Assembly (NCBI GenBank): GCA_013396655.1
Contig: WBMV01008393.1
Location: 124,001-188,000, forward strand
Reading direction: 5' to 3'
DNA: 64,000 nucleotides
DNA from: Campylorhamphus procurvoides
Taxonomy: Eukaryota > Chordata > Aves > Passeriformes > Dendrocolaptidae
In this document: positions 22,650 through 34,359 of the stretch, one piece after another
How positions within the stretch are numbered: the stretch's first letter is position 1
Layout of the letters: every line of letters begins with the position of its first letter
Notes under the pieces: model-generated
Told to the model about the DNA's origin: nothing
Database searches by the model: none
Seen by the model: the letters and a program-made list of their open reading frames with translations, nothing else
Translations under genes and position numbers: made by a program

Positions 22650-25600
22650 TGGGGGAGGAGATGAACATCACTTCCAAGGGGGGAAAAGTTCCTCGACTGC
22701 TCTTACTCAGAGTTCAGTCGTAGAACTGGGGTAGCACTGATGTGCTGGTGGCCATTCCCAAGGATCCCACAGCACCTTCCCTGCTGCACCAGGCTGCTCC
22801 GAGGGCAGGGAGTGGCAGCTGGCACCCTGTCACTTAGGGAGGGGAGGGGATACTGTGGCCAGCACATCTGGCCAAGCCGGCATTCCTGCAATATGAGCCC
22901 CAGGATAATGGGAACACAAAACCTCGGGGCCAGCCCCACAGCTGGTGTAAGCCAGCACAGCCACACTGATTTGCACCCACGGAGTAACTGGCTTCAGGGT
23001 TGGCTTTTCCCCCCTCCTACCTCTTTCACTCGAAACTTGTGGGCAGGCAGTAAACAGAATGGTATTCCATTTATTGCCCTCGGAAAGGGGAAAGGCTGAG
23101 CAGGCTGTGGAGCTGAGCCTGCTGTTCCTGAGGAATGAAGGCATTCCCAGCCTGCTGCTCCAGACCAGGAAAGTATCCCTTCTGCTGCTGAGACTCCAGG
23201 GGAGCATCTGTAGCACTTCCACTAGCAAATCTAGATCAAAAAACTAAAATAAAATCACACTCCCATGGCATGTGGAGTGCAATGACTCTCTGGAAGTGTG
23301 GTGAGAGGATGCCACTGAGCATTCTTTAGGCACAGAGAGACAAGTGAGAACTACAGAAGCTCCATGTTTCTGGAAATCTTATATTGCACAAATGTCCCAT
23401 CAGGAAGTTTGTGGGCACATGTAAAGGAGACATACATCCACAGCACATGCAATCACGGTTTCCTCCATTAATTTTTAAGCTGAGAAGAAGGGATGCACAG
23501 GTGGGAATAGAGTACACTGCATTTCTCACTGTCCTGAGGTGGATGACCAAGTGCCAACGCTGAGAAATACTACAATGAGATAAAACCAAAACACACAGCT
23601 ATTGCCAGGTGGAAAACCAAGCAGAGAAAAGCCCCAAGTACCCCTGGAAGGTGCTGAGTACCTGTGCTGGAGACTGTGGGAATGACAAATGGCCAGTCCC
23701 TCCCTGGGGACCGGATTAGTTGTTTCCTATGTGTCCAAGAGACATTTTCTCTCTGAGCAAAACAACTAGCAGGTGGCTAGTGCTGCCTTCTGAAAGGGCT
23801 GTGGCAGATGCAGGGCTGTGCTGGAGGGGAAGCTAGGATTTCACATCCCTCCATTCCCTGCGAGCTAACTGGGTTGTCCCAGGGTCACTGAGGTTGGTTT
23901 GTGTGCATGTGCCAGTGGCAGGGACCAAGCAAAGAACAAGAGGGAGTTTTCCAGCAAGATTAATCCTCTCCCAGAACTGGCTCTGCCCCAAGAGTGACTC
24001 TCAGGAACACTGGCATAAATCTACAATTAATGCTGTTTGCTTCAATGGAGCTGCTTGGGATGTAATTGACAGCGATGTTTGGCCCGCTTGGTGCCGATCC
24101 CATGGCTTATACTCTCATTTTCCCCTCTCTGAATGAATTTCCCAGATGGATTTGCTGCTCCTCTGCTCAGTTCAAGCACTTAGGGATGAAGAGCTCCATG
24201 GCTGTATAGGAGCAATTCCCATTGAAGACCTCAGAGAAGACACCCTGGCAGCAACACAACTTGTACATGGTGCCACATGTCGTAACTGTGTGGTGACATC
24301 GCTGCTCTGGCTCCTGTCACCAGGAGCAGGAGGAGGTGACAGGGCCACAGGGCCCTTCATGTGGTTCCAGCCTTTCAGCACGAGCCTGGTGCAGACTCTG
24401 GCAGTGCTTCAAGACAGCGTCCAAGTCCCCTGGGGACGAGCCAGGGTGATAACCTTGGCCATATCTGCCGAGGCAAAGGGTTCAAAGGCTCCTCACAGGC
24501 CTGGCTTCCAAGTTGAAAAAGTCCATCTATTGACTGAGGGAATGAGGTTACCACCAGCTGGGAGTGCACTGGAGAGGCTCAACCCCTAAAGGAACCCTGA
24601 GACACTGTGCATCTACCCAGAATGTAGAGCCCTGGCCTAAAAGGTGTTGTGCTACCAGGCAGCTTTTGAGTTTATCACCTTTCATCATGTTTCTTGCACA
24701 TCTCAGAGGAAGCTTTTCCCCCCCAGTTTGCACAACTATAGGTTTCTTGTGGCCTCAAGTACCAGCAATAGCCAGTGTGCTGCATTGGCAGGGTTCAGAG
24801 GGCAAAATGAGGGTTTTCCCCATTCTTAGGCTTAGATCATCATTTTAAGACCATGTCAGGTCCCATGTGGATGCCAAAGTGTGCACTTCTGGCTGCTGAG
24901 TTATGTGGTTTTGGGAAGCCAGGGTTGTCTGGGAAGGCTGAAGCCTTATTTCCTTGGCATACAGCAAAGGAAAACAGAAGGAAGGTAGGACCTACCATTT
25001 CTATAACACATTCTTTGCAGAAATCTCTTGGTTGCCTCAATCTTTCCACAGTGATCAGGGCTCAGGTCACACTGAGGTGGGGGGAGGCACTCAGGGACTC
25101 CTCTCCAGCTCTCCAAGCACTACATTGAACCCCAAATCATGGGAACTTGCTTCGGTCACACTGCCCTTGGCACACAGAGTGCAAAGTGCCAGAGGCCTCC
25201 CATGAGCCCTGCCAGAAGCCAAGCCACATTTTGGAAATGGGAAAGGACAGCAAGAGACTGTTTGGGATTGTCCACAGCCTCTTCCCACAACTCTTGCACT
25301 GTACCCCCCTTCTGCCCACCCTCCCAGCAGCCACTCTCAACCTCCAACCCCCTGTGACTTGCAGGCTGACACCAGACTGCCCACACTGGTCAGCTCCAAG
25401 CCTTGCTTTGTTGGTCTGGATCATCTCCAGGGCTGTTCTCAGAGTCAGATCTCCTCCATCCCCTGCAGCTCCCACACCAGGGCCTGGCTGCAAAGCACTG
25501 AGGGCTAATCATCCCAAAACGAGCCATTCCTGCTCCCAGAAAAGCTCCGTCTGGCTGAGAGCAGACAGTTCCTCCCTCCTGGAGGCAACTCTGTGCCTAA

Positions 25601-26100
25601 ACACAGCAAAGATTTTGGTCTTGGGGTGGGTTTTTATTCCTCCCTCCTTCTCACTGCCTGCAGAGCCAAAGGGCCTGTTTGTTTTGCTGTTACTTATCAG
25701 AAAGGTTTATTTGCAATTGCTTGAGAGGGGGGAAAAAACCCCTGTGTAGCCACAGGCAGACAAGTTCAGTGCTCAGGAATATAATGGCTGGAGCCCGTGG
25801 GCCCATATGCTCGCCATCCTGGGAGGTGGAAGGCCAGCTCTGATCACATCCAGCTGCTCAGGATACAACTGATCAGGTATGGCTGGATGTCAAAAAAAAC
25901 CAGGGTCAGCCTGACTGGGGGTTGAGGCAGGGAGGCGAATCTGCAAGGAGCTGTTTAAAGTGTGCTGAGGAACTGGGAATTTTCCTGTTGGGAGATGTCA
26001 GGGCTGCAAACTCAGACACATCCACAGCCCCCCTGGAGGGAGGGAGGGAAGGAAGGAGGAGGAGGTGGTTATATTTCCCCTGTCAGCTACTATAGCATCC
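22650..26100. other. Unique sequence, no gene recognised
   Basis: The frames at 24146-24589 (147 codons from ATG) and 25147-25749 (200 codons, but opening at TTG, not ATG) have no domain I recognise and no consistent splice context. A purine-rich tract (GGAGGGAGGGAGGGAAGG) lies at about 26036-26066. Confidence 0.4.
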
Positions 26101-26104
26101 TCTG

Positions 26105-26350
26105 AGCTTCATGAGAGAAAGAACGGAGCTTTCATGCAGCACTGAATAATTCCTGCATTTTTAGGTTCCTGTTTCCTCGATGAATTAAGACCTAGGAATT
26201 CAGCTTGTTTGTTGTCGCCTTTGTTACTGAATATCCATGGAAAGCTCAATGTCCCTGGGAACTAATTAGGTATTAACCCTGCATTATTGCTGCATATCAG
26301 CCATGGCAACATACCATTTGGCTAAATCTCCTTGAAATATGGAAATATTG
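26105..26350. promoter_or_regulatory. Candidate enhancer: SOX and homeodomain cores
   Basis: CCTTTGTT (26218-26225) matches the SOX consensus. CTAATTAG (26262-26269) is a palindromic homeodomain site, followed by GTATTAACCCTGCATTATTG. The block is AT-rich, non-repetitive and non-coding. SOX plus homeodomain pairing is common in developmental enhancers; activity here is inferred. Confidence 0.3.
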
Positions 26351-26359
26351 AAGGGTCAG

Positions 26360-29300
26360 GTGGAATGGCTGAAAAAGAAGTTAAAAAAATAGGAAGATTG
26401 CTGGGACCAAGAAAGAACAGGAAAAAATATTTCAACTAAAACAACTACATGGTATTACTTTTTAAAGTTTCTATCAAACCCTAAACAAAACTAAGAGATA
26501 GGAACAAATTTTTTTTTTTACAAGAACAATGAGGTCTCACTGGAAATTGTGTCAGAGAGATTGGGAGCTACACAGAATTTATTTCAGCCTAACCTCACCT
26601 GCTTTTCTTGTTTTGTTCTTAGGTCCTCACCACCATGATTTTGGGCAAGATACTTTTGGAAGAACACCTCAAGCAGATCATGCTTTCAAAGACCTGAGCC
26701 TTCAGTGGTGATGGCAAGCAATAATTTTGTATTTTGGAGTATCTTCTTACTCCTGTGCAGGGCAACATTTCACAGCACACCATCGTCTGCCACAGAAGCA
26801 CAGACCACTAATGGCATGATACAAATAAGTGTGTACCTATCTATATTTTATTACTCGTGCCATTTCAGGGGTTTGCAGATAATTAACTCTGAATACTGTA
26901 TTCATCTATTCTGCCTCAAAAATATTACCATTCCACTTAAAACCCTTCTTTGTGGTCCAAGCAGCAGCGCACTTAAATCAGACTGAACAGGGGCACCAGA
27001 GCAGCTTTGAAGAGGCCTTAAATACCTGAAACCTTTACCCCCAAGCCATTGGAATGGGATTGCTCACATCCAACCTCCCCTTGCTCCCCTTTCCTACAGC
27101 TCAGGGGAGACAGCAGAGCTCTGATCTCCCCCCCCACCCTGCAGAGACAGGGGTACAGCCCCCTCAAACCAGAGTGTTCCTCCAGCACTGTGTCAGCCCA
27201 GACACACTGACTCAATTCCAACACACCACTGAACCAAAATATTTTGATTTGATAAAACAAACTCAACAACTGTTTAGACTTTGTCTGACCAGACTCACAA
27301 TGGAGGTTTCCTTTTTGACTTCCCTATTTATTCTCATCTCTGCCATCGTGCAGTCAGGTGAGCACAGCCAAAGCCATTCCCTTCTCCTTTCCCCTGGATC
27401 TCCAGGGAAAAGCCAGGTCTCCTGGAACATCTCCCACTGCACTCTTGCATGGAGCCAACCCAACACACATGGCTATAAGGAAAAATTATTATATTAGTAT
27501 TTTGCTTTCCAGTTGTTATATAAGCACTTCCCACAAACCCAGTATGGAAGTGAAAGGCCTCACTTCAATTGTTAGTGGGTTTACAGTGTCTTTCCCAAAA
27601 CATCCTTGTCTCTCTATTACAATAAAATGTCCCTGTGCCTCTCACAGCTACACCCAACTCCCAGCTCTCAGTGCTCACGGTGGGAGGTCTATTCTCACAT
27701 CACATTAAAGCCAGACAGAATCAATTAAAGCCAAAATGATGGGGTCTGCTGAGATGACAGAAGGCATTTGGGGCAAACCCTCCCAGCTGAATGCAGGAGA
27801 AATGCCACTGCCCAGGGTCTCTTGTTTCTCCATGGAAGCTGAGGCACAACAACATCCCTCCAGATGACTCCAGGCTGCCAGTCCTACCTAATAGTTCTTG
27901 CAGTGGCTTATGGTGCTAAAGAGCAAGGAAAATTCAAGTCAGAGACAAAGCAAAGAGGATATGAATGTAGGAGATGGTCAGAGGAAGGATTTTTGGTAAC
28001 TGGGAGAGATGAAAAACAGCTCTGCTTCTCTCCATTACTCAGGGATGACTAATTCCTGTGAGGGCCCTGAGATAAGAAAACCAAACCCAGATTTTTTTGT
28101 ACCTCACAGAAAAACACATTATTCTCCCTTCTCTTTCTACCCCTGTGCAACCAATCCCTCAGGATCTCTTCTATATCTTTATACCCATTCTATATCCCCT
28201 CAGAGCCACCCACTGTGCCCATTCCTGCCCCTGTCCCCTGGTGACCCCAGGCCATTCCCTTATGCCTTCCCAAAGGGAATGGCAGAGCAGTGCAACCCAT
28301 ACATACCCTGAGGAACAGATGTTGGCTTTGTAACTTTAACTCCCTGCAAGCCATCCCCCTCCCTCCCTCCTCAGCAGACATGCCATCCAATTTGTCACCT
28401 ACAAGGAAGGTCAGGGTCCTGCTGGGTGCCCAACATCTCTCAGCTTGGGGCACTTAGTTTCACATTTTTTCTCCTACTAAACAAGATGTAGAAGCAGAGA
28501 AAGAACAAAGCAAAGAAACTGCCTTGAGAAAGGGACTGATACAGGCCCTGTCTGGTGAGGGAGGATTTTTCTTTGCTTCCCTCCCACCTAAATTCTCCAG
28601 TGTCCTGGTAGAAGGCACAGATTTCCAGGGGGAAAATGCCTCTGCAAGATTCTGAGACTTTCAGCTTCCTCTGGGAGCAAGTCAGCAACATTAGCTCTTA
28701 GGAGTCTGCCTTGCTGGCTGATCTGTCGTGTGAACAGGCTCTAATTAGTCATTTAACTTAAGAACTAAGACTCCCAAGAGAAGATTTCAGAGGGGAGTTC
28801 AGAGCTCTTCAGACTGAAATTATCAACTGCCTAATGCAATTGCCTTTGCACGAGCAATGCCTTTTCCCTCTCCTCATTTAAAATAGGTGCTATGAAATAC
28901 TTGCACAGCTTTGCCAAACCATGGCTTGTGCAGCCTCCCCTGGAGTCATCTGGGTAAATTCACATCACATTGTCTCCTGCATTTGGGCTGGGGAGAGGAA
29001 GGTGTGCCTGCTCAAGGATGTGGAGCCACTCAGGAGCAAGTGCTGCTTCAGGTCTGTCAGGTACAGTGGAGGGGAACACAGGAATTAAAGCATTCTTAGA
29101 GCTCAAAGGGATTCTTAGAGCTCTGAACACCAGACTGAGTTTTAAGGATGATCTTCATTTCAAATATCAAACCTGAACCCACATCTTAGAATGATGCCAG
29201 CATTAGCTGAACATTCCCACAACCCTGGGACTGTTTGAAGGCCTCTGTAAGCAGCCCTGATGGAGTGCTCAGTGTTTGCTGCTTTCCTAATATCCCATTT

Positions 29301-29420
29301 TCTTTGCACCCCAGGGATGGGAGAGACTGGGTCTGTGGTATTCCCAGCTCCAGTGCTGCCATGCTGAGATACCTTAACACAGTTTTCTCAGCTTGTACCA
29401 TTCCTGAGAGAACACAAATT
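26360..29420. other. Unique sequence, no gene recognised
   Basis: A T-run lies at about 26511-26519. A 13-base direct repeat, ATTCTTAGAGCTC, lies at 29092-29104 and 29111-29123. No exon or RNA gene is recognised. Confidence 0.4.
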
Positions 29421-29423
29421 TTT

Positions 29424-29560
29424 AGGCTGGAAAAACCCTCTAAGACAAAGTCCAGCCATTCCCACAGCACTGCCAAGCCCACCACTAAACCATCAGTTTA
29501 AATCTCACCAGGGCTGGTGACTCCACCACTTCCCCAAGTACAGAAGAAACAAGTGGAAAC
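29424..29560 (-). mobile_element. CR1 LINE 3'-end fragment (subfamily A)
   Basis: AGGCTGGAAAAACCCTCTAA, AAGTCCAGCCATTCCCACAG, CACCACTAAACCAT and GGGCTGGTGACTCCACCACT are read as reverse-complement CR1. The right boundary is blurred by decay. Confidence 0.85.
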
Positions 29561-29611
29561 CCTGATCACTACTGTGATTCTTGTTTGCAATAAATGATAG
29601 TCTTTTCACAC

Positions 29612-29722
29612 CTTCCAGGGATGGAGCAGCCACAGCTTCTCTGCCCAACCTGTGCCAGGGCCTGCCCACCCTCACAGGGAAGAATTTCTTCCTAAATAGC
29701 TCATCTAAACCCACCCTTTGTC
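29612..29722 (-). mobile_element. CR1 LINE internal fragment (subfamily B)
   Basis: GGAGCAGCCACAGCTTCTCT, GCCCAACCTGTGCCAGGGCC and TGCCCACCCTCACAGGGAAG are the reverse complement of the CR1 body seen at 4840-4900 and 62390-62450. Its own 3' ~120 bases are missing. Confidence 0.9.
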
Positions 29723-29734
29723 AGCGTGAAGGAA

Positions 29735-30035
29735 ACAAAGGCTCGGCACGAGGTCCAGGAGTACCAGTGAAACCCCTTTATAACTCCTCGAAGGGCTCTC
29801 AGTTCCCTCCCCACACGCACTGGCAAACACTGGGCTGGCTTTGCAGAGCTGGTTTGGCACGGGAGGAGAGGGATGGAGGGACCTGCACCCATCCCGAGCC
29901 CCAGCAGGACCATGGACAGCAGTTCCCACCGCGGAGCCGCAACAAACACTCCCAGCAGACGCCGGCAGGAGCTTTGGGTGTCTCAGTTAGCCCGGGCTAC
30001 ACCTTGAAAGCACCCACATAAAGTACCCGAAGTGC
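29735..30035. other. Mild CpG cluster
   Basis: About a dozen CpGs occur in 300 bases, for example ACCGCGGAG and ACGCCGGC near 29930-29965, against a CpG-poor background. There is no TATA box or open frame with known similarity. It may be a weak promoter or simply GC-rich sequence. Confidence 0.3.
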
Positions 30036-30039
30036 TGGG

Positions 30040-30360
30040 TGCACATGAGCCCAAAGAACACCCTTGTCTCTGCTGGGTGCTGCTGAACACCTGAGAACAG
30101 CACAGAGAACCTGCAATCTCCCTGCTGGGAACAGAAGCCTCTTTCCCAGCCTGTGTCCTGATAACAACCAGGATTGTAAGGACAGCCTTCAGAAGAACAT
30201 AATTAACCTCTCAGCCTCCATTGGGACCAGCCCCTGGCTCCCAAGGTACACTTTAAGGATTTCAGTGCCAAGGGCAAGTTGTTACCCACATACTCAATTC
30301 ACTCCCTGACTCCACTCATGCCAGAATTCCCCAAATAAGCCAGAGTGCTACAGCATCTCA
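30040..30360. other. Unique sequence, nothing recognised
   Basis: No gene, repeat or regulatory cluster stands out. Confidence 0.4.
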
Positions 30361-30364
30361 TAGG

Positions 30365-30452
30365 ATTGTTGGGATTGTCCTGTGCAGAGTCAGGAATTCA
30401 GCCTCATGATCCTTGTCGGTCCCTTCCAGCTCAGGATGTTCTGTGATTCTAT
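30365..30452 (+). mobile_element. CR1 LINE 3'-tail fragment
   Basis: GTTGGGATTGTCCTGTGCAG, TCATGATCCTTGTCGGTCCC, TTCCAGCTCAGGATGTTCTG and TGATTCTATGAA match the end of the longer CR1 at 33930-34358 (same CAGCTCAGGAT variant). Confidence 0.9.
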
Positions 30453-30454
30453 GA

Positions 30455-33400
30455 ACTCATTTTATGAGGTTCCCATGACATTTTACACACTGGATGTACA
30501 TACATCACTGGGATACACACCCTTCCAGGAGGAAAGAAGAAACAGCACATTCCTCTCTGCCAGAGTACTGCAAATTATTTTAAATACCAACACCAGTATA
30601 ACAAGAACTAATTATTAACTCCCTTGCAGGTCTAATTCTATACAGCTGTCTCAAAATAAGTGGACCAGCAGCCACATTTTGCTGTGAGCCACCGCTTTTA
30701 CTTTGACAAGGAGCACATCTCTAAGATACTACAAGACCAGTATTCCTACAAGGCAGATTCATTCTCACTCAGTATCCAAAGTTCAGCTTGGAGGAGAAGG
30801 AAAATGAGAGAAATGGCTAGTGACAGTAAGCCTTGATAGGGTCATGGGCTTTGCAACAGCTTCAACATGCAGGCGGGTGAAAACATCACTCTCAAAGTAA
30901 AGGGACAGAGGAAAGAAAAAGGAAAGGTTGATGGACAGTTGGACTTGTTGAGGGTGAAATCAATTAAAGTGCATCAAATCCAGAAGTCATGCTTTTTCAA
31001 AGTGACAAATATGTGCTGGAAACTGAGAAAGATGAGGGGAAAATAATGTCTTTGACCTCCCGGAGACCGGCTGTTCCTTCCGTCACAGGAGCCAGAAGTG
31101 AAGTGAGATGCGTTCATGATAAATTGTAACAGCCAGGCAGCCACCTCAAAAAAGAACGAGGTGAAAAGGTTACAGAAGGGACCCAAAATGCGAAGAATTC
31201 AACCAAACATCAAGATAAATCAAACTCAGGTCTTCATGTGTGCACAGCCAGCCTTCACAGAGCTGCTGCAGCTCAGCTCGATTTGTGTGGCTTTACTTGA
31301 AGTGTAAGAGAGACACACACACACATCTTGTTTACAAAGGCTTGGGAAAACACCCTGACAAAGGACTGGCTCCCCTCAGCCTTCCCAGGGGAAGGGATGC
31401 AGGGCCACCTCTGTCATGCTCTTGTGGAGTTTGTTAGACAATTAGAACATTTCTTTAATGCACACCTGATGATAAATTCAGCTGTGTTTAGGGAGGAAGC
31501 TTCCCAAGAGCTGGACACCTCTGCCTTACTAAAGCAAACACAAAATAGTCACACTTCTGAAAGTTTCAGAGCCTCAGTGTCTCTTATTTTCTCTTGCACT
31601 TAGAATTTGCTAGTTTTGAGCTTCAAAGGAAGGTATAAATATTTGTCTGGATGCCTTCACCAACATGGTAACTTTGGATCTTGTCCCTTACCAGAAACCT
31701 ATTAACTCTCATGATGTCTCTCATTCATGCAGAATAGGGGAATGAAAAAGCTAAAATATTTTTAAAGAATCAATAAACATATGATATCTGCTAATAAAAT
31801 TTTTGAAACATCTCTTTAAAGACCGTGCCCAGCTGGGAATATACATTTTCAGTCCATTAAATGTCCAAGAAAATGTCTCAATCCAGGTGAAACAAAACTC
31901 AGTATTAAAAAAATGACAATTCCCTTGACAGTGGTGTTTTCCACATAAGGTAAGACTTCCCAAATCAGCTGGGTCAAAGATCTCCTCCTGACCCAATTTT
32001 AGCAAAAAGTTTCCCCAGTGCTGCATCCAATAGTTTATGTGAGCTGTAACACACACCAAAACAGAGTTTTAGGGAATATTTAGTGCAGTTCTGCACATTT
32101 GTGCATTTCAGCAGGGAACAACAGCTCATACACCTCCCACTGACTACAAACCGAGTCCTCACTTGAGCCCATCAGCTTTCCAAACACCATGTGTTGGTCA
32201 TGCAGGGTCCTTCTAAAATTATTAATCTCTAGCAATGGACACTAGCCCAAGATCTTCAAGCAAGAGCTGCCCAAACTTTGCTGCCTACTTCCAACAGCAG
32301 CCTGACCTTTGAAAAGTCTCTGAAGAAACCACATTTTCCCCTCTTTCCTGAACCTTCCATGCCACTGAAGGGACCATAGGAGTAGTTTACACCAGATATG
32401 TTAAGGCTGTGCAGACAGTCACCTTAGAACAGCCCTAAGCATGGGAGCTATAGGAGATTCCCAACTGCAACACAGAATTCCTCATGCCTGGATCCCAGCC
32501 AGCTCTGGGGGAAGGAGCTTGGCCTCGATGTGAGAAAGCTGGGAGAAAGTTCAGCTACCAAGTCCTGGCTGGCATCCTCACAGCCCTGCCTTCAGAAAGC
32601 ACTGGTGAGTCTCTCCAACTCCTCCTGACACACATGCCCACCCCACTGCTGTTGCATTTTTCTTCACGACAACCTTCCCTGGATGGTCCCTTCCCCGAAA
32701 CAGCATGATTCTCTCAGGGAGACACGAGTTCACATCAACAAATCCTTCCCGACACTGCCCTGAAGCACTTGCGCTATGATCAGCTATTCAGAGTGATGGG
32801 ACACACTAGTTAGATCTCCCTGTGTGTTTATCAATCCCTTCTCAGCCATTTTCCTCTGTAAATCCGTCAAATCTCTTTCTTCAAGCTCTGTGGGAACAGT
32901 TAGGAGCTATCTCCTCAGAGGTGCCTGCCCTGCCACTTGCATTTCATCCTGCTCTGGAGGAGCTGGATGTCAGCAAAGAGAGGACTGGGCAGCACAGCAG
33001 TAGCGCTGCTGCCACTACACTTGGAGTGACAGGATTCATACCAAAGACCCTGATAAAGTCCCCTGTCTCTATGCAGGGCACAAGGCAGGAGGAGTCCTAA
33101 CCTGGGGCAGAGAAGGGGGAAAGCCTCAGAGTTGGAGTCAAATGAGTGAAAAGCCTGGAACACCCCACTGAAGAGCTGAGCCAGGGCAGGAATCCGGCTG
33201 CTCCACAGGAACATGGGATCCTAGAGGATTTAAGGACACAGGACTAAAAAGTGTACAGATCCAAGATTTATAATATATATCCGTTCCAACCCTGTGATGA
33301 ACATCACTGAAACCACAGACCGCCACCAACAGATCTGAATCTCACAGATTTCTTTTTATCCTTCCAGGGAATTTGGGCTTGACACACAAATCAGGAGCAT

Positions 33401-33925
33401 CAGCCAGTCTGTTTGCCTTTCACTGATGCTTGCAACCCCCGTGGATGGCAGTGACTTGCCAGCCAGCCCCAATGTGCCCAGATGCTGTCCTGTGCAACTA
33501 CACTCTGCAGCTTACATGCAGTTTGACTGTGCAGATCTAGGTCAGCATCCTGACAAACATCCAAGGAGAAGGCTTATTTCTCCCTTCACACTTGTCATCA
33601 GCCAGGCTGGTTATCAGCCCCACTTTGCAGTCAAGGGAATGAAGCACAAGGCAGGGAAGTGACTTGTCTGAGGCCACTTTGCAGGCCAGTGCTTGGTTTG
33701 GGAATCAAGCTCCAGGTCCTCCACACCACCAGGCAGGTGACATCACCCTTATAAGGTTAAATTGTGAAGCTTTGGGAAGATAAGCTTGTGAAGGTCTGGC
33801 AAATCTGTAGATATCACCAGTTAGGTTTGCTCAATCATCTACCTGGTGTGCTTACCAGAGTTTCAGGTGACATGCACAGCATTCCCACCAGTGACAGACC
33901 AAAATTTAGGACAATCCCCAGTCTC
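30455..33925. other. Unique sequence, no gene recognised
   Basis: No repeat is recognised. A short (AC)n stretch lies at about 31313-31324. The frames are short and unlike known proteins. Confidence 0.4.
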
Positions 33926-33929
33926 CCAA

Positions 33930-34358
33930 CAAGCTACCTATGCCAAAGAAGAGCTACAAGGATGGTGAAGGGTCTAGAAGGGAAGACATATAAAGAATGG
34001 CTGAAGTCTCTTGGTTTGTTCACCCTCTAGAAGAGCAGACTGAGGGCAGAGCTCAGCAGGGTCTGCAGCTTCCTCAGGAGGGGCAGCTCTGATCTCTGGT
34101 CCCTGTGAGCAGGGACAGGACCCTGGAACAGCTCCAGCTGTTCCAGGATCAGGTGGGATCTCAGGGAAAGGTCCTTCTCCCAGAGGGTGGTGGGCACTGA
34201 CCAGGCTCCCCAGGGCAGTGGGCACGGCCCCAAGGCTGCCAGAGCTGCAGGAGGGTTTGGAACAGGATGGGATTGCTGGGGTGTCTGTGCAGGTTCAGGA
34301 GTTGGACTCATGATCCTTGCAGGTCCCTTCCAGCTCAGGATATTCCATGATTCTATTC
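33930..34358 (+). mobile_element. CR1 LINE 3' fragment, about 430 bp
   Basis: Landmarks in order are AAGAGCTACAAGGATGGTGA, AGGGTCTAGAAGG, CAGACTGAGGGCAGAGCTCA, GGTCCTTCTCCCAGAGGGTG, CCAGGCTCCCCAGGGCAGTG, GAGTTGGACTCATGATCCTT and TCAGGATATTCCATGATTCT. This is one of the longest CR1 remnants in the window. It covers the terminal 3' region only; no reverse-transcriptase frame is present. Confidence 0.92.
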
Positions 34359-34359
34359 C

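Noticed and set aside
24146..24589. 147-codon frame from an ATG
   Set aside because: No recognised domain, no splice signals and no conservation evidence; consistent with chance.
25147..25749. 200-codon plus-strand frame
   Set aside because: It opens at TTG rather than ATG, lies in C-rich sequence, overlaps frames on the other strand and shows no domain.
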